Shown here piece by piece: positions 1 to 9,267 of a DNA stretch of 64,000 bases. The stretch comes from Deinococcus aquaticus (GTDB lineage Bacteria > Deinococcota > Deinococci > Deinococcales > Deinococcaceae), in NCBI RefSeq assembly GCF_028622095.1, contig NZ_CP115166.1, positions 372,001 through 436,000 of the forward strand, read 5' to 3'. Numbering within the stretch: position 1 is the stretch's first letter; every line of letters begins with the position of its first letter. The position numbers were made by a program, and so were the translations under genes. The notes beneath the pieces were generated by a model. It saw nothing but the letters and a program-made list of their open reading frames with translations. It had not been told where the DNA came from and made no database searches.

Positions 1-2
1 GC

Positions 3-1727
3 CGCGAGATCACCGGTCAGGTCGAGGCGGTCCGGGAAGCGCACCTGGCCCGCGCGGCGCTGGAAGCGCTGCTGGAGAACGTGCAGGACGGCATTGTCGC
101 CTGCGACGCCGAGGGGAAACTGACGGTCTTCAACCGCATGAGCCGCGAGATGCACGGCCTGGACCGCGCCGAGATCGACCCGTCGCAGTGGAGCCGGCAT
201 TACGACCTGTTCGAGGTGGACGGCGTGACCCCGCTGACGCAGGAGCGCGTGCCGCTGTACCGGGCGCTGCGCGGCGAACTGGTGCAGGGCACCGAGATGG
301 TCATCGCGCCGCGCGGACTGGCGCGCCGCACGGTCGTGGCGTCCGGCGGGCCGCTGACCGGGCCGGGCGGGCAGGCGCTCGGCGCGGTGGTGGCCATGCA
401 TGACATCACGGACCGCAAGCACGCCGAGTCGCGGCTGCGGCACGAGGCGCTGCACGACCGCCTGACCGGGCTGCCGAACCGGTCGCTGCTGCACAGCCTG
501 CTGGAAAAGACCATGCAGCGCTTCGAGCGCGAGCCGAACAACCCGTACGCGGTGATGTTCCTGGACCTGGACGACTTCAAGAACGTGAACGACTTGTACG
601 GGCACCTGACCGGCGACCGCCTGCTGCTGGAAACGGCGGCGCGCCTCAAGGACGCCGTGCGCAAGACCGACACGGTCGCCCGTCTGGGCGGCGACGAGTT
701 CGCGGTGCTGCTCGACGCCCCCTGCGACGAGGTGAACGCCCTGCGTGTCGCCGAGCGGCTTCAGCGGGCCATGGCCCGCCCGTTCCGCCTGCAGCGTGAC
801 GAGGTGCGGGTGTCCACGTCCATCGGGCTGGCGAACGCCCGGCGCGCCTACACCCGCACCGAGGAGCCGCTGCGGGACGCGGACACCGCCATGTACGTCG
901 CCAAGCGGCGCGGCAAGAACCGCACGGTGCTGTTCGAGCAGTCCATGCATGATCAGGCGCAGGAACGCGTGGATACCGAACGGCAACTGCGTGACGCGCT
1001 CCGGGACGGGCAGTTCCGGCTGCACTACCAGCCGATCATGGAACTCGCCCCGGGTCGCTGCGTGGGCTTCGAGGCGCTGGTGCGCTGGCAGCATCCGGCG
1101 CGCGGCCTGCTGGGTCCCGGCGCATTCCTGGAAGTCGCGGAGCGCACCGGGCTGATCGTGCCGCTGGGCGCGTGGGTGCTGCGCGAGGCGTCCCGGCAAC
1201 TCCTGGAGTGGCAGACCGATCCGCAGCTGGCGCACCTGCTGGTGTCCGTGAATCTCAGTGGTCAGCAGCTTCAGGTGGAGGCCGGCGGCGAGCACGACCT
1301 GCTGGCCATGACCTTCCCGGAGGGTCTGCACCTGGAAATCACCGAGACCAGTCTGGTCGATACGCCCGAGGCGATGCGGACCATGCGGGCCCTGCACCGC
1401 CGGGGCGTGCCGCTGATGCTGGACGATTTCGGCACGGGCTTCGCGTCGCTGGCCGCCGCGCAGCGGTTCCCGGTCGACACCCTGAAGATCGACCGGAGTT
1501 TCGTGGCGCCGCTGCCCGGTGACGGAGACGACCGGCACTCAGCGATCGTGGCGAGCGTGGTCACGCTGGCGCGGCACATGAGCATGCGCGTGGTGGCCGA
1601 GGGGATCGAGACGCCGGAGCAGGCGCGGGCCGTGCAGGACCTGGGCTGCCGGTTCGCGCAGGGCTTCCTGTTCGCGCGTCCGGCCGACGCTGAGGTGGCC
1701 GCCGCGTTCGCGCGCGCGCACGCCTGA
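3..1727 (+). CDS. PAS-GGDEF-EAL c-di-GMP signalling protein (5' end outside window)
   Basis: Makes and/or degrades the second messenger c-di-GMP in the cytoplasm. The reading frame is open from base 3, so the true start lies upstream; GTG 81 is only the first start-like codon inside the window. Order: a short helix, a PAS domain (from about base 60), a GGDEF domain with an intact ARLGGDEF motif preceded by RKTD (an RxxD product-inhibition site), then an EAL domain with FEALVRW, EITET, LDDFGTG and KIDRSF. Both catalytic cores look complete, so the net direction of activity cannot be read from sequence. Two further c-di-GMP genes follow on the same strand. Confidence 0.93.
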   Translation, partial: REITGQVEAVREAHLARAALEALLENVQDGIVACDAEGKLTVFNRMSREMHGLDRAEIDPSQWSRHYDLFEVDGVTPLTQERVPLYRALRGELVQGTEMVIAPRGLARRTVVASGGPLTGPGGQALGAVVAMHDITDRKHAESRLRHEALHDRLTGLPNRSLLHSLLEKTMQRFEREPNNPYAVMFLDLDDFKNVNDLYGHLTGDRLLLETAARLKDAVRKTDTVARLGGDEFAVLLDAPCDEVNALRVAERLQRAMARPFRLQRDEVRVSTSIGLANARRAYTRTEEPLRDADTAMYVAKRRGKNRTVLFEQSMHDQAQERVDTERQLRDALRDGQFRLHYQPIMELAPGRCVGFEALVRWQHPARGLLGPGAFLEVAERTGLIVPLGAWVLREASRQLLEWQTDPQLAHLLVSVNLSGQQLQVEAGGEHDLLAMTFPEGLHLEITETSLVDTPEAMRTMRALHRRGVPLMLDDFGTGFASLAAAQRFPVDTLKIDRSFVAPLPGDGDDRHSAIVASVVTLARHMSMRVVAEGIETPEQARAVQDLGCRFAQGFLFARPADAEVAAAFARAHA

Positions 1728-1934
1728 AGCCCGGACGCCCCGGCGCGCTGCCGGGCGGGGCTGTGCAGGGAGGGCCTGTCCACAGAGGAAGGCGCGGTGC
1801 GCCCCCATCCGGGGGAAAGGCAACTCCGGCAGACGCGCGCGGCGGGGTGTGAAACAGTAGTGGTGTTGACCCCTTTTCACGCGCGTGGTCACCTCGCGCC
1901 CGCCTGAACTGTTTCGCCCGGAGTCCTGCCTGCC

Positions 1935-3089
1935 GTGGAACTGTCGCTGCTGTACCAACTCTTCATGAATTTCAGCGTGCTGGTCACGTTGACGTTCGTG
2001 TTGAGCCTGACCTACCGCGCGTGGCCGCCGCCGCCGGGCTGGCAGCTGAAAAGCGTGCGGCTGGGGCTGACGCTGGTGTCCACGGTGGCGCTGCACCTGC
2101 TCTCGCCGTCCTTACCGCACGGGGTTCACCTGGACCTGTCGCTGGTGCCGGTGGCACTGATGGTGCTGCGCTACGGCGTCGGCAGCGGCGCCCTGATCGG
2201 CCTGCCGGCGGCGCTGCTGCCCCTGCTGTGCGCCGCCAGGACACCGGACGATCCGGTGACGCTGGGCGTGGCCCTGGGGCTGATCAACCTGCTGCTGGTC
2301 AGCGGTATCACGCACCTGTTCCGCTGGACGCTGAACATCAACGATCCGCACGGGTCCCTGCACCGGCACGCGTGGGTGGCGGTCCTGATGTTCGTGCCGT
2401 ACAACCTGGGGCTCGCACTCCTGCCGGGCGGCGCGGACCTGCTGCAGTCCACGTACCTGCTGACCCTGGCCTTCCACGTGCTGGGGTTCTGGGCGGCGGC
2501 CAGCATGATCACGGGCCGGGTTTCCCTGCTGCAGAGTACCGATGCGTTCCGGGAGCAGGCGCATCAGGACGCCCTGTCGGGGTTACCGAACCGGCGTCAG
2601 TTCGAGCTGGACCTGCCGTTCACCGCGCCGGGCGACGCGCTGCTGCTGATCGACGTGGATCACTTCAAGCAGGTGAACGACCGCTTCGGGCATCCGGTCG
2701 GGGATGAGGTGCTGCGCGCCATCGGCAAGGTCCTGTCGGAAACGCTGCGCGGCCGGGACCGCGCCTACCGGTACGGCGGCGAGGAGTTCGCGGTGATCCT
2801 GCGGCGCGTGCCGGACGCCCGCATCGAGGAGGTCGCGCACCGCCTGCGGGAACTGATTGCCGGGATCACCTTCCCGGAACCCCTGGAACGCGTGACGGTC
2901 TCGGTGGGCGGGGCGTCATTCGGCCTGTGGTCCCGAACGCGGACCCTGTGGGACGCCGACGAGGCGCTGTACCGCGTCAAGCAGGGCGGTCGGAACAGCG
3001 TGCGCGTTCAGCACTTCCATCCGGACAGCGCGCGGGACCCGAAAAGTTCGGGCGGCGGCCGTCAGCTCGAGCAGCTCAAGCGCAGCTGA
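1935..3089 (+). CDS. Membrane diguanylate cyclase (5TM sensor + GGDEF)
   Basis: Predicted to make c-di-GMP from two GTP in response to a membrane signal. About 185 N-terminal residues form five or six hydrophobic helices resembling the 5TM-5TMR_LYT type. They are followed by a GGDEF domain: DALSGLPNRRQF, LLIDVDHFKQVNDRFGH, and the active-site loop YRYGGEEF. RGRD five residues before GGEEF is a complete RxxD inhibitory site. The GTG start at 1935 has GGAG about 11 bases upstream. The 384-aa length is normal for a single-output cyclase. The preceding gap (1728-1934) shows no gene. Confidence 0.9.
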   Translation: MELSLLYQLFMNFSVLVTLTFVLSLTYRAWPPPPGWQLKSVRLGLTLVSTVALHLLSPSLPHGVHLDLSLVPVALMVLRYGVGSGALIGLPAALLPLLCAARTPDDPVTLGVALGLINLLLVSGITHLFRWTLNINDPHGSLHRHAWVAVLMFVPYNLGLALLPGGADLLQSTYLLTLAFHVLGFWAAASMITGRVSLLQSTDAFREQAHQDALSGLPNRRQFELDLPFTAPGDALLLIDVDHFKQVNDRFGHPVGDEVLRAIGKVLSETLRGRDRAYRYGGEEFAVILRRVPDARIEEVAHRLRELIAGITFPEPLERVTVSVGGASFGLWSRTRTLWDADEALYRVKQGGRNSVRVQHFHPDSARDPKSSGGGRQLEQLKRS

Positions 3090-3571
3090 GCGCACAGGGC
3101 AGCGAGTAAGGGGCAGGCGGTGATGGGGGTACCCCACCCGCCCCCCCGAACCTAAAAATGGTGTGAACCTCACTCACCTTTCAGGGGGGCGGCTGCGTAA
3201 AAATGAGAACCGGCTGATGACCCGGGGGCTTTCAGTGAGATCCGTCTCAACGGGGCACTGACCTTTCGCTCATGGCCCATCCGCTCACGACACGCTCTCC
3301 TGAGGGGGATCATGTGAGCGGCAGGCCTCCTGCGACTCATCCGCTCAGCAGGCGCTGGCCAGTCAGGCGCACCGCGGCTCTCCCCTGCGGCAGACTCTAT
3401 TCTTCTCGCTTCGCCCGGTTCACCCGCAGGGTGCAGGGTCTGACTCCGGGTGTTCTGCACTCTCCCCCCACCTTCCCCCTGCCGACAAGGACAACGCCGT
3501 ACGCTGATGAGCTTCCCTTCCCTGCTGTTCCGTCCGGTCACGCCCCCGCGTGCGCCGCAGGTCGGCGGTCT
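3090..3571. other. Intergenic region, no gene seen
   Basis: About 480 bases between two c-di-GMP genes. The frame of the downstream gene stays open to 3272, but the extra 100 residues are Arg/Pro/Thr-rich and unlike a domain, so I place the start at 3572 and treat this stretch as 5' flank. I looked for a c-di-GMP riboswitch core and did not find one. Short G-runs and C-runs are present without a clear terminator. Confidence 0.4.
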
Positions 3572-5851
3572 ATGTTTCGCCTGAACGGTCCGCCCATCCG
3601 CCAGTGGTGGTCCGGCCCCGAGGGCGCCCGTCAGTCCCTGCGGACGCAGGTGCTGCTGCTGCTGACTATCCTGATCCTCCCGGCGCTGGCGCTGGCGCTG
3701 GTGGTCATTCCGGGCATCCTCGAGCGGCGATTCGCGCAGATCGAGCGGGATCAGGTGACGCAGTTCACGCAGATTGCGCAGGAGGACCTGCTGACCGAGG
3801 AGCGCCGGATCTCTCTGTTCGTACTGAACTTCACTCAGTGGAGCGAAACGTACGAGTTCGCGGCCGGCCGGAACATGATCTTTCCGCAGAGTGCCCTGGG
3901 AGCAAGTACCTTCACGGGCGGCCGGATCGATTACGTGGGCATCACGTCACCGGGCCGGCAGTTGATCACGGGCCTGACACTGAAGGGAGACACGGTCGTG
4001 GCCGCCACGGATCTGGTCAGGACCCTGCTGGCCAGCCTGCCGCGCACCCTGCCGCCGGGCGGGGCGTCTGGTGTGGTGCAGGTGCGTGGAAAGCCGTACC
4101 TGCTGGCCGGACGGACCATCACGCGCGACGATGGCAGCGGTGACGGGGGCGTGCTGATGTTCGCCCGCGCTCTGAATCCGCAGGCGCTTGATCAGTTGAT
4201 GCACCGGGAAAAAACCTTCACGGCGCGCATTACCACGGTGCCTGCTGGTGGAGCTGAAGCTCCGAAGTTTACACCGTCGACCGTGCACGCGACGACGCCT
4301 CTGCTCGCCCCGAACGGCCCGCCACAACTGGCGCTGCACCTCAGCATTCCGCGGGACATGTACCGCGCCGCTCAGGCGACGGTCTTCCAGTTGAAGGTCG
4401 CGGCGGGGCTGTTTACGCTTCTTACGGCGATGGCGTTCCTGCTCTTCCTGAACCGCCGGGTGCTGCGGGTGCTGGGCAACTACGTGCAGGACACCCAGCG
4501 CATCGCGCGGGACCCGGGGCACCGGCTGGACGGCCAGAACCGCACGGAGCTGGGCGTGCTGGCGCTCACCATCAACGACCTGCTTGATCACCTGCAGGGC
4601 CGCGAGGCGCAGCTGCGCGAGCAGGGACGCCGCGACGAGCTGACGGGCACGTACTCCCGCGCGGGCCTGACCGAACTGCTGCGCGAGGACCCCACCATCC
4701 GCAGCGCGCTGCTGGTCGAGGTGCCGCGTCTGCAGGAACTCAGCGGCCTGTACGGCAGCCCGTTCGTGGACCGCCTGATCAGTGAACTGGCGGGCCGATT
4801 GCAGGAGCTCGGGCCGGATCACGTGGTGGGGCGGCTCAGTTCGAACGGCTTGGCGCTGATCACGCGGCTGCCCGCCACGACCGACCCGCTGGCCGTCCTG
4901 GAAGGTCTGGAACGCCCGTTCGCCCTGCGGGAGGGGGAGGTCACGCTGAAATTGGTGGCGGGGTTCTCGCAGTCCGCGTACCCCGTACCGTTCTCCGCGT
5001 TGCAGCGGCAGGCGTTCCTGGCCCTGCAGCACGCCATGGACCGCAAGGAGCACCTGGGGATCTTCAACGAGGAGATGCTGCGCCGCAGCCAGTACGGGCA
5101 CACGCTGGAAACGCAGTTGCAGGGGGCCGTCACGCGAAACGAGCTGTCGCTGATGTACCAGCCGATCAGTGACGTGCTGACCGGGCAGTGGGTGTCACTG
5201 GAAGCGCTGATGCGCTGGCAGCACCCGCAGCTGGGCACCGTGCCGCCCAGCACGTTCATTCCGGTGGCGGAACGCAGCGGGCAGATCTACCAGCTGGGCG
5301 ACTGGGCGCTGCAGACGGCCGCGCGTGACATTCAGGAGGCGCGCGCACTGTGGCCCGGGGCGCACGTGAACGTGAACGTCAGCCCCGTGCAGCTGCTCAT
5401 GCCGGATTTTGCAGAGCGCGCCCTGAAGATCCTGTCGGATCTCGGCGTCTCCCCCACCCTGCTGACCTTCGAGGTGACGGAAAGTACCGTCATGCAGAAC
5501 GTGGACCTCGCCTGCCGGCACCTGGCGCGCCTGCGCAGCGCGGGCGTGCGGATCGCGCTGGATGATTTCGGCAGCGGCCACTCCAGCCTGTCGCTGCTGA
5601 CCGAGCTGCCGCTGGACGTCGTGAAACTCGACCGGTCCTTCCTGCGCGAAGGCATTCAGGACACGGCGCGCGGCGCGCTGCTGCGCAACACCATCCGCCT
5701 CGCGCGGGATCTGGACCTCGCCACGGTGGCCGAGGGGGTCGAGGACGCGGGCATGCTCCAGCGCCTGCAGGAGCTGGGCTGCGAGTACGCGCAGGGCTAC
5801 CACGTCTCCCGCCCGGATTACCTGGAAGACCTGCTGGCCCTGCGCACCTGA
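3572..5851 (+). CDS. CHASE4-HAMP-degenerate GGDEF-EAL protein, likely c-di-GMP phosphodiesterase
   Basis: Inner-membrane sensor expected to hydrolyse c-di-GMP. With ATG 3572 it has 759 residues: a signal anchor (about 25-45), a periplasmic segment to about 270 with CHASE4-like features (FTQWSETYEF, IDYVGITSPG), a second membrane helix, a HAMP-like linker, a degenerate GGDEF domain and an EAL domain. The GGDEF position reads GRLSSNGLALI, so the cyclase loop is gone. The EAL domain keeps LEALMRW, EVTEST, DDFGSG and KLDRSFL, consistent with phosphodiesterase activity. An upstream extension to 3272 is possible but its composition argues against it. Confidence 0.88.
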   Translation: MFRLNGPPIRQWWSGPEGARQSLRTQVLLLLTILILPALALALVVIPGILERRFAQIERDQVTQFTQIAQEDLLTEERRISLFVLNFTQWSETYEFAAGRNMIFPQSALGASTFTGGRIDYVGITSPGRQLITGLTLKGDTVVAATDLVRTLLASLPRTLPPGGASGVVQVRGKPYLLAGRTITRDDGSGDGGVLMFARALNPQALDQLMHREKTFTARITTVPAGGAEAPKFTPSTVHATTPLLAPNGPPQLALHLSIPRDMYRAAQATVFQLKVAAGLFTLLTAMAFLLFLNRRVLRVLGNYVQDTQRIARDPGHRLDGQNRTELGVLALTINDLLDHLQGREAQLREQGRRDELTGTYSRAGLTELLREDPTIRSALLVEVPRLQELSGLYGSPFVDRLISELAGRLQELGPDHVVGRLSSNGLALITRLPATTDPLAVLEGLERPFALREGEVTLKLVAGFSQSAYPVPFSALQRQAFLALQHAMDRKEHLGIFNEEMLRRSQYGHTLETQLQGAVTRNELSLMYQPISDVLTGQWVSLEALMRWQHPQLGTVPPSTFIPVAERSGQIYQLGDWALQTAARDIQEARALWPGAHVNVNVSPVQLLMPDFAERALKILSDLGVSPTLLTFEVTESTVMQNVDLACRHLARLRSAGVRIALDDFGSGHSSLSLLTELPLDVVKLDRSFLREGIQDTARGALLRNTIRLARDLDLATVAEGVEDAGMLQRLQELGCEYAQGYHVSRPDYLEDLLALRT

Positions 5852-5893
5852 TACAGACTCGGGTTGAAAGGCTTGCAAACCTTATCCGTATGA
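5849..5893. repeat. Short copy of dispersed palindromic repeat
   Basis: TGATACAGACTCGGGTTGAAAG followed by a mirrored TTGCAAACCTT and TCCGTATGA resembles the core of the repeat seen complete at 8296-8446 and 34375-34497. It lies between two convergent genes and could act as a bidirectional terminator. The first three bases are the stop codon of the upstream gene. Confidence 0.6.
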
Positions 5894-5894
5894 C

Positions 5895-7055
5895 CTATTC
5901 CAGGGCGCCCTGGCCGGTCAGGTGGCGACCCACGATCAGGGTGTGAATGTCGTGCGTGCCCTCGTAGGTGTCGACGGTTTCGAGGTTCAGCATGTGCCGG
6001 ATGACCGGGTACTCGGTGGTGATGCCGTTCCCGCCGTGCAGTTCGCGTGCCAGTCGCGCGCCCTGCAGGGCCACGCGGACGTTGTTGCGTTTGGCGTAAC
6101 TGACCTGCGCGAAGTTCATGCGCCCGGCGTCTTTCAGGGTGCCCAGGCGCCACGCCAGCAGCGTGCCCAAGCTGTGGTCGGTGGCCATGCGCACCAGTTT
6201 GTCCTGCACGAGTTGCCGTGACGCGATGGGTTTCCCGAAGGTCGTGCGGCTGCCCGTATACTCCAGGGTGGCCTGCAGCACGGCTTCGAGCGCGCCCATC
6301 GCGCCCCACGCGATGCCGAAGCGGGCGGACGTCAGGCAGGACAGCGGGCTTTTCAGGCCGGCGCTGCCGGGCAGCAGGTTCGCGGCCGGAATGCGGCAGT
6401 CCTGCAGGACGATCTCGCCGGTCACGCTGGCGCGCAGGCTCATCTTGCGGTGAATGGGCGGCGCGCTGAAGCCCGGCGTGTCGGTCGGCACGATGAATCC
6501 CCGCACGGTTCCCTCGTCGTCCTTGGCCCACACGACGGCCACGTCCGCTTCGGGGCTGTTGGTGATCCACATCTTGTTCCCGTTGAGCACCCAGTGGTCC
6601 CCGTCGCGGCGGGCGCGGGTGCGCATCGCGCCGGGGTCGCTGCCGCCGTCCGGTTCGGTCAGGCCGAAACAGCCGATCAGTTCACCGGACGCCAGTCCGG
6701 GCAGCCAGCGGCGCCGCTGCTCGTCACTGCCGTACGTGTAGATCGGGAACATGACCAGGCTGCCCTGCACGCTCGCGGCGCTGCGCAGGCCGCTGTCCAC
6801 GCGTTCGAGTTCGTACATCATCGCGCCGTACGCGCTGTAGGACACGCCCGCCCCGCCATACTCCTCGGGAACGGTCGGGCCCAGCAGGCCCATCTCACCG
6901 AAGCGGCGCATGACGCTGCGCACCGGCAGCGAGCCGTCATCCCACCACGCCGCGACTTCCGGCATCAACTCCGCGTCGCAGAAACCCCGCACGCTTTCGC
7001 GGACCAGCCGCTCATCGGCTGACAGTAACTCGTGCACACTGAATTCATCGAACAT
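5895..7055 (-). CDS. Acyl-CoA dehydrogenase, glutaryl-CoA dehydrogenase type
   Basis: FAD flavoenzyme; the closest family by motif is glutaryl-CoA dehydrogenase (oxidative decarboxylation to crotonyl-CoA in lysine and tryptophan breakdown). 386 residues, normal for the family. Visible: PEEYGG in the N-terminal helical domain, GCFGLTEPDGGSDP and WITNSP in the middle flavin/substrate region, and near the C-terminus LHGGNGI and DTYEGTHDIHTLIVGR, whose YEGT glutamate is the catalytic base. ATG 7055 is preferred over GTG 7061 because GAGG lies five bases before it. It is monocistronic and convergent with the EAL gene. The substrate assignment is by family signature only. Confidence 0.9.
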   Translation of the reverse strand: MFDEFSVHELLSADERLVRESVRGFCDAELMPEVAAWWDDGSLPVRSVMRRFGEMGLLGPTVPEEYGGAGVSYSAYGAMMYELERVDSGLRSAASVQGSLVMFPIYTYGSDEQRRRWLPGLASGELIGCFGLTEPDGGSDPGAMRTRARRDGDHWVLNGNKMWITNSPEADVAVVWAKDDEGTVRGFIVPTDTPGFSAPPIHRKMSLRASVTGEIVLQDCRIPAANLLPGSAGLKSPLSCLTSARFGIAWGAMGALEAVLQATLEYTGSRTTFGKPIASRQLVQDKLVRMATDHSLGTLLAWRLGTLKDAGRMNFAQVSYAKRNNVRVALQGARLARELHGGNGITTEYPVIRHMLNLETVDTYEGTHDIHTLIVGRHLTGQGALE

Positions 7056-7227
7056 ACGCACCTCGGCGGACCCGGAACGCCAGTCGCGCGCCGCCCGTCA
7101 GACCAGCAGAATTTGAGGAGGACAGTCTACGCCGCCAGGGACCGCCGCAGGGCTGTACTGCCGCGGTGACGCCCACTGCCCCTGACCGGTGCCCTGGCAG
7201 CGGGAGTGGTACGCGGCGCCACGCAGG

Positions 7228-7259
7228 CAGGGCGATCAACCCTGTTCGGTTGACCGCCC
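7228..7259. terminator. Hairpin between acyl-CoA dehydrogenase start and membrane protein end
   Basis: AGGGCGATCAACC, a six-base loop, then GGTTGACCGCCCT form a 13-bp stem with one mismatch. It lies 3' of the minus-strand gene ending at 7277. There is no U tract, so factor-independent termination is only a suggestion. Confidence 0.5.
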
Positions 7260-7276
7260 TGCGGGGGGGGGTTGAA

Positions 7277-8218
7277 TCAGCGGCGGGTAGCGGGAGTCAC
7301 CGTACGACTGGTGGCGGCGCTGCGGGCTCCGAAGACGCTGGCGGCGATGGTCAGGCCGGCGGCGAGCAGCCAGGCCCAGCCGGCGGTGCTGGCGGCGGTG
7401 CGGGCAGTGCGCTCGGTGGCGTCAGCAACCTGCTGGGCCTGCTTCTCGAGGCGGTCCACTTCGGTGGTGACAACCGTGCGGACTTCCTGGGCCTGCGCGG
7501 CACTCAGGCCCTGGCGTTCCAGGCGGGTCACGAACTGCTCACCGGTCAGGGCGTTCTTGATGGCGGTCACGCGGGCACCGGCGAAGTCGGTGACGTTGCC
7601 CAGGTCCTGCTGACCCAGGTCGTACTGCGCGCGGCGGAAGATGCCGCTCACGACGTTCGAGGTGGCCTGCACCTGCTGCTCGTTCAGGTCCTCGCTGTTC
7701 CCGGCGATCAGATCGACGATGTCGTCCTCGTTGATGCCGCTGATGAAGTCCTGCACGCCGCCGCTCTGGGCAGTGGCCGTACCGGCGGCGGCCGTGGCGG
7801 TCGCGCCCGCGCCGAGGACGTTCCCGGCGGTGGCGGTGGCGGTTCCCAGCAGGCGGCTGGCGCTGTTGAAGGCGAACAGGGTGCTCAGCAGGACGATCAT
7901 GCCGGCGGTCACGAGTCCGGTCAGGGTGGCGTCTTCGTGGGTCATGGCGGCGATCCCGTCGTCGTTACGGGTGGCGGGCGCGGCGGCGCGCACGGCCGTC
8001 AGGCCGGCGACGTACGCACCGACCAGGGCCGCGATGCCGGACCAGATGGCGGCCGCGATACCGACGCCAGAAAGGGTCAGGCCGGTCAGGGCCGTGATGA
8101 CGGTGCCCAGGGCCAGCAGGGTGAAGGTAGTAACGAGGCCCATCACCATGCCGGCGAGAACACCTCGCCAGGAGAGGCGGTGGGACAGACGGTCTGCGTT
8201 CAAAGTCATGAGGGGCAT
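7277..8218 (-). CDS. Hypothetical multi-pass membrane protein
   Basis: Function unknown. About 313 residues from ATG 8218 (ATG 8209 is an equally possible start, and no convincing ribosome site separates them). The N-terminus has two hydrophobic helices ([16 protein letters not shown] and [18 protein letters not shown]) and a third follows at about 95-115. The middle is Ala/Gly/Thr-rich, then comes an acidic, helical, probably extracytoplasmic stretch with long amphipathic helices, and a final membrane helix near the C-terminus ([16 protein letters not shown]). It resembles tail-anchored or channel-like membrane proteins common in Deinococcus, but no catalytic motif is visible. Confidence 0.75.
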   Translation of the reverse strand: MPLMTLNADRLSHRLSWRGVLAGMVMGLVTTFTLLALGTVITALTGLTLSGVGIAAAIWSGIAALVGAYVAGLTAVRAAAPATRNDDGIAAMTHEDATLTGLVTAGMIVLLSTLFAFNSASRLLGTATATAGNVLGAGATATAAAGTATAQSGGVQDFISGINEDDIVDLIAGNSEDLNEQQVQATSNVVSGIFRRAQYDLGQQDLGNVTDFAGARVTAIKNALTGEQFVTRLERQGLSAAQAQEVRTVVTTEVDRLEKQAQQVADATERTARTAASTAGWAWLLAAGLTIAASVFGARSAATSRTVTPATRR

Positions 8219-8295
8219 GGTAGGGGGCCGTGAGAACGGGACAGCCGATCCATAAGCGCCGTCCAAGGGACTCTGAACGGAACGCCAGCAGTCGT

Positions 8296-8446
8296 CTCAT
8301 ACGGACTCCGGTGGAACAGTTTGCAAAACCGTTCCATCCGAGCGGATGCGAGTGGGAGCAAAGCGGGTTCCGGGCGTGGAGTTGGCAACCTGGTGTCGTT
8401 CCGGGTTGTCAACGAAACAGACGGAATCCATCTCATACGAAAGGAT
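8296..8446. repeat. Full-length copy of ~150-bp dispersed repeat
   Basis: Begins TCATACGGACTCCG, contains the near-palindrome GGAACAGTTTGCAAAACCGTTCC and the inverted pair GTTGGCAACC...GGTTGTCAAC, and ends near GACGGAATCCATCTCATACG. Read in reverse it matches 34375-34497 block for block (CAACCCGG..., GTTGCCAACTCCACG, GGAACCCG, GGAGTCCGTATGAG). It fills much of the 8219-8599 gap, which otherwise holds only a possible promoter (TACACT at 8553). Confidence 0.75.
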
Positions 8447-8599
8447 GCCGGTCTGGTGCTGCACTGCGGCGAGATGAGAGGTTCACGCTCAGCCGTTCAG
8501 GCGGGGCTCACGGGCCCGCGACCGGCAGCGGCGAGACTGCCGTATGAGAAGCTACACTGTCCGGCCCGCGCCCGGTCTGCTGTCAGCCTGCGGCGGCGC

Positions 8600-9193
8600 A
8601 TGACGGCCCACCGATTCTGGGTGCTCCTCACGGCCGCCTACGCCACGCGCTTCCTGCGCCTCCCGGTCGGCGGCTGGCGCGCTACCGACCTGCGGGACGG
8701 GGTCGGCCCGGTCACGCGCCGCACGTACTGGGTGGACCTCGCTGGGCCTGCCCGGGCCATGACGGACGTGGTGGACAGCGCCCTGCAACACCTGCCCGCC
8801 CGCCTCCCGAAACCCCTGGCCTGGTTCCGGCGGGTTCGGCCCGGCCCGGGACGGACGGTGGTCGGCGATCAGTTCACCATCCTGATGCTCGGGGTGCGCC
8901 GCGCGCGGGTGCAGGTGACGGGCGTCCGCTCCGGCTGCTTCCGCCTGGAAACCCTGAAACAGCACTCCGAGTCCGGCTGGATCGAGTTTCACGCCGAGCT
9001 GCTGGGAGAAGACCGCTACCGCCTGCAGGTGGTGTCGCAGGTGCGGGCCAGCAGCTGGTTCGACCGGCTGGCGTACCTGCTGGGCGTGGGCATCCTGCAA
9101 CGCCTGACGTGGGAGGCGGGCCTGCGCCGCATCCTGCGTTCCAGCGGTGGCCGCAAGGTCAGTCACGGCACCACCACGGCAGAGTGGCCCTGA
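8600..9193 (+). CDS. DUF1990-like protein
   Basis: Probably a member of the DUF1990 family, of unknown biochemical role. 197 residues from ATG 8600; the frame is open further upstream but the extra residues run through the dispersed repeat. Supporting signs are WFRRVRPGPGRTVVGDQF, a beta-rich middle (FRLETLKQHSESGWIEF) and a C-terminal helix with RLTWEAGLRRIL. No membrane segment is evident. TACACT at 8553-8558 could be a -10 box, giving a leader of about 35 bases. Stands alone between a membrane-protein gene and the MerR operon. Confidence 0.7.
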   Translation: MTAHRFWVLLTAAYATRFLRLPVGGWRATDLRDGVGPVTRRTYWVDLAGPARAMTDVVDSALQHLPARLPKPLAWFRRVRPGPGRTVVGDQFTILMLGVRRARVQVTGVRSGCFRLETLKQHSESGWIEFHAELLGEDRYRLQVVSQVRASSWFDRLAYLLGVGILQRLTWEAGLRRILRSSGGRKVSHGTTTAEWP

Positions 9194-9229
9194 GCGCGTC
9201 ACACCGGGCAGACCGGGCGGGGCCCCCTC

Positions 9230-9261
9230 TTGACCCTGACACCAGTGTCAGGGTCTAGCCT
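9230..9261 (+). promoter_or_regulatory. MerR-type promoter with palindromic operator
   Basis: TTGACC (9230-9235) and TAGCCT (9256-9261) are separated by 20 bp, the long spacer typical of MerR-activated promoters. The spacer is filled by a perfect 10-bp inverted repeat, ACCCTGACAC CA GTGTCAGGGT (9233-9254). The -10 box ends six bases before the ATG at 9268, which implies a leaderless transcript. Autoregulation by the encoded MerR protein is inferred. Confidence 0.8.
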
Positions 9262-9267
9262 GCTGGC

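Noticed and set aside
3090..3571. c-di-GMP riboswitch upstream of the CHASE4-EAL gene
   Set aside because: The location is suggestive but I could not find the conserved core sequence or a convincing fold.
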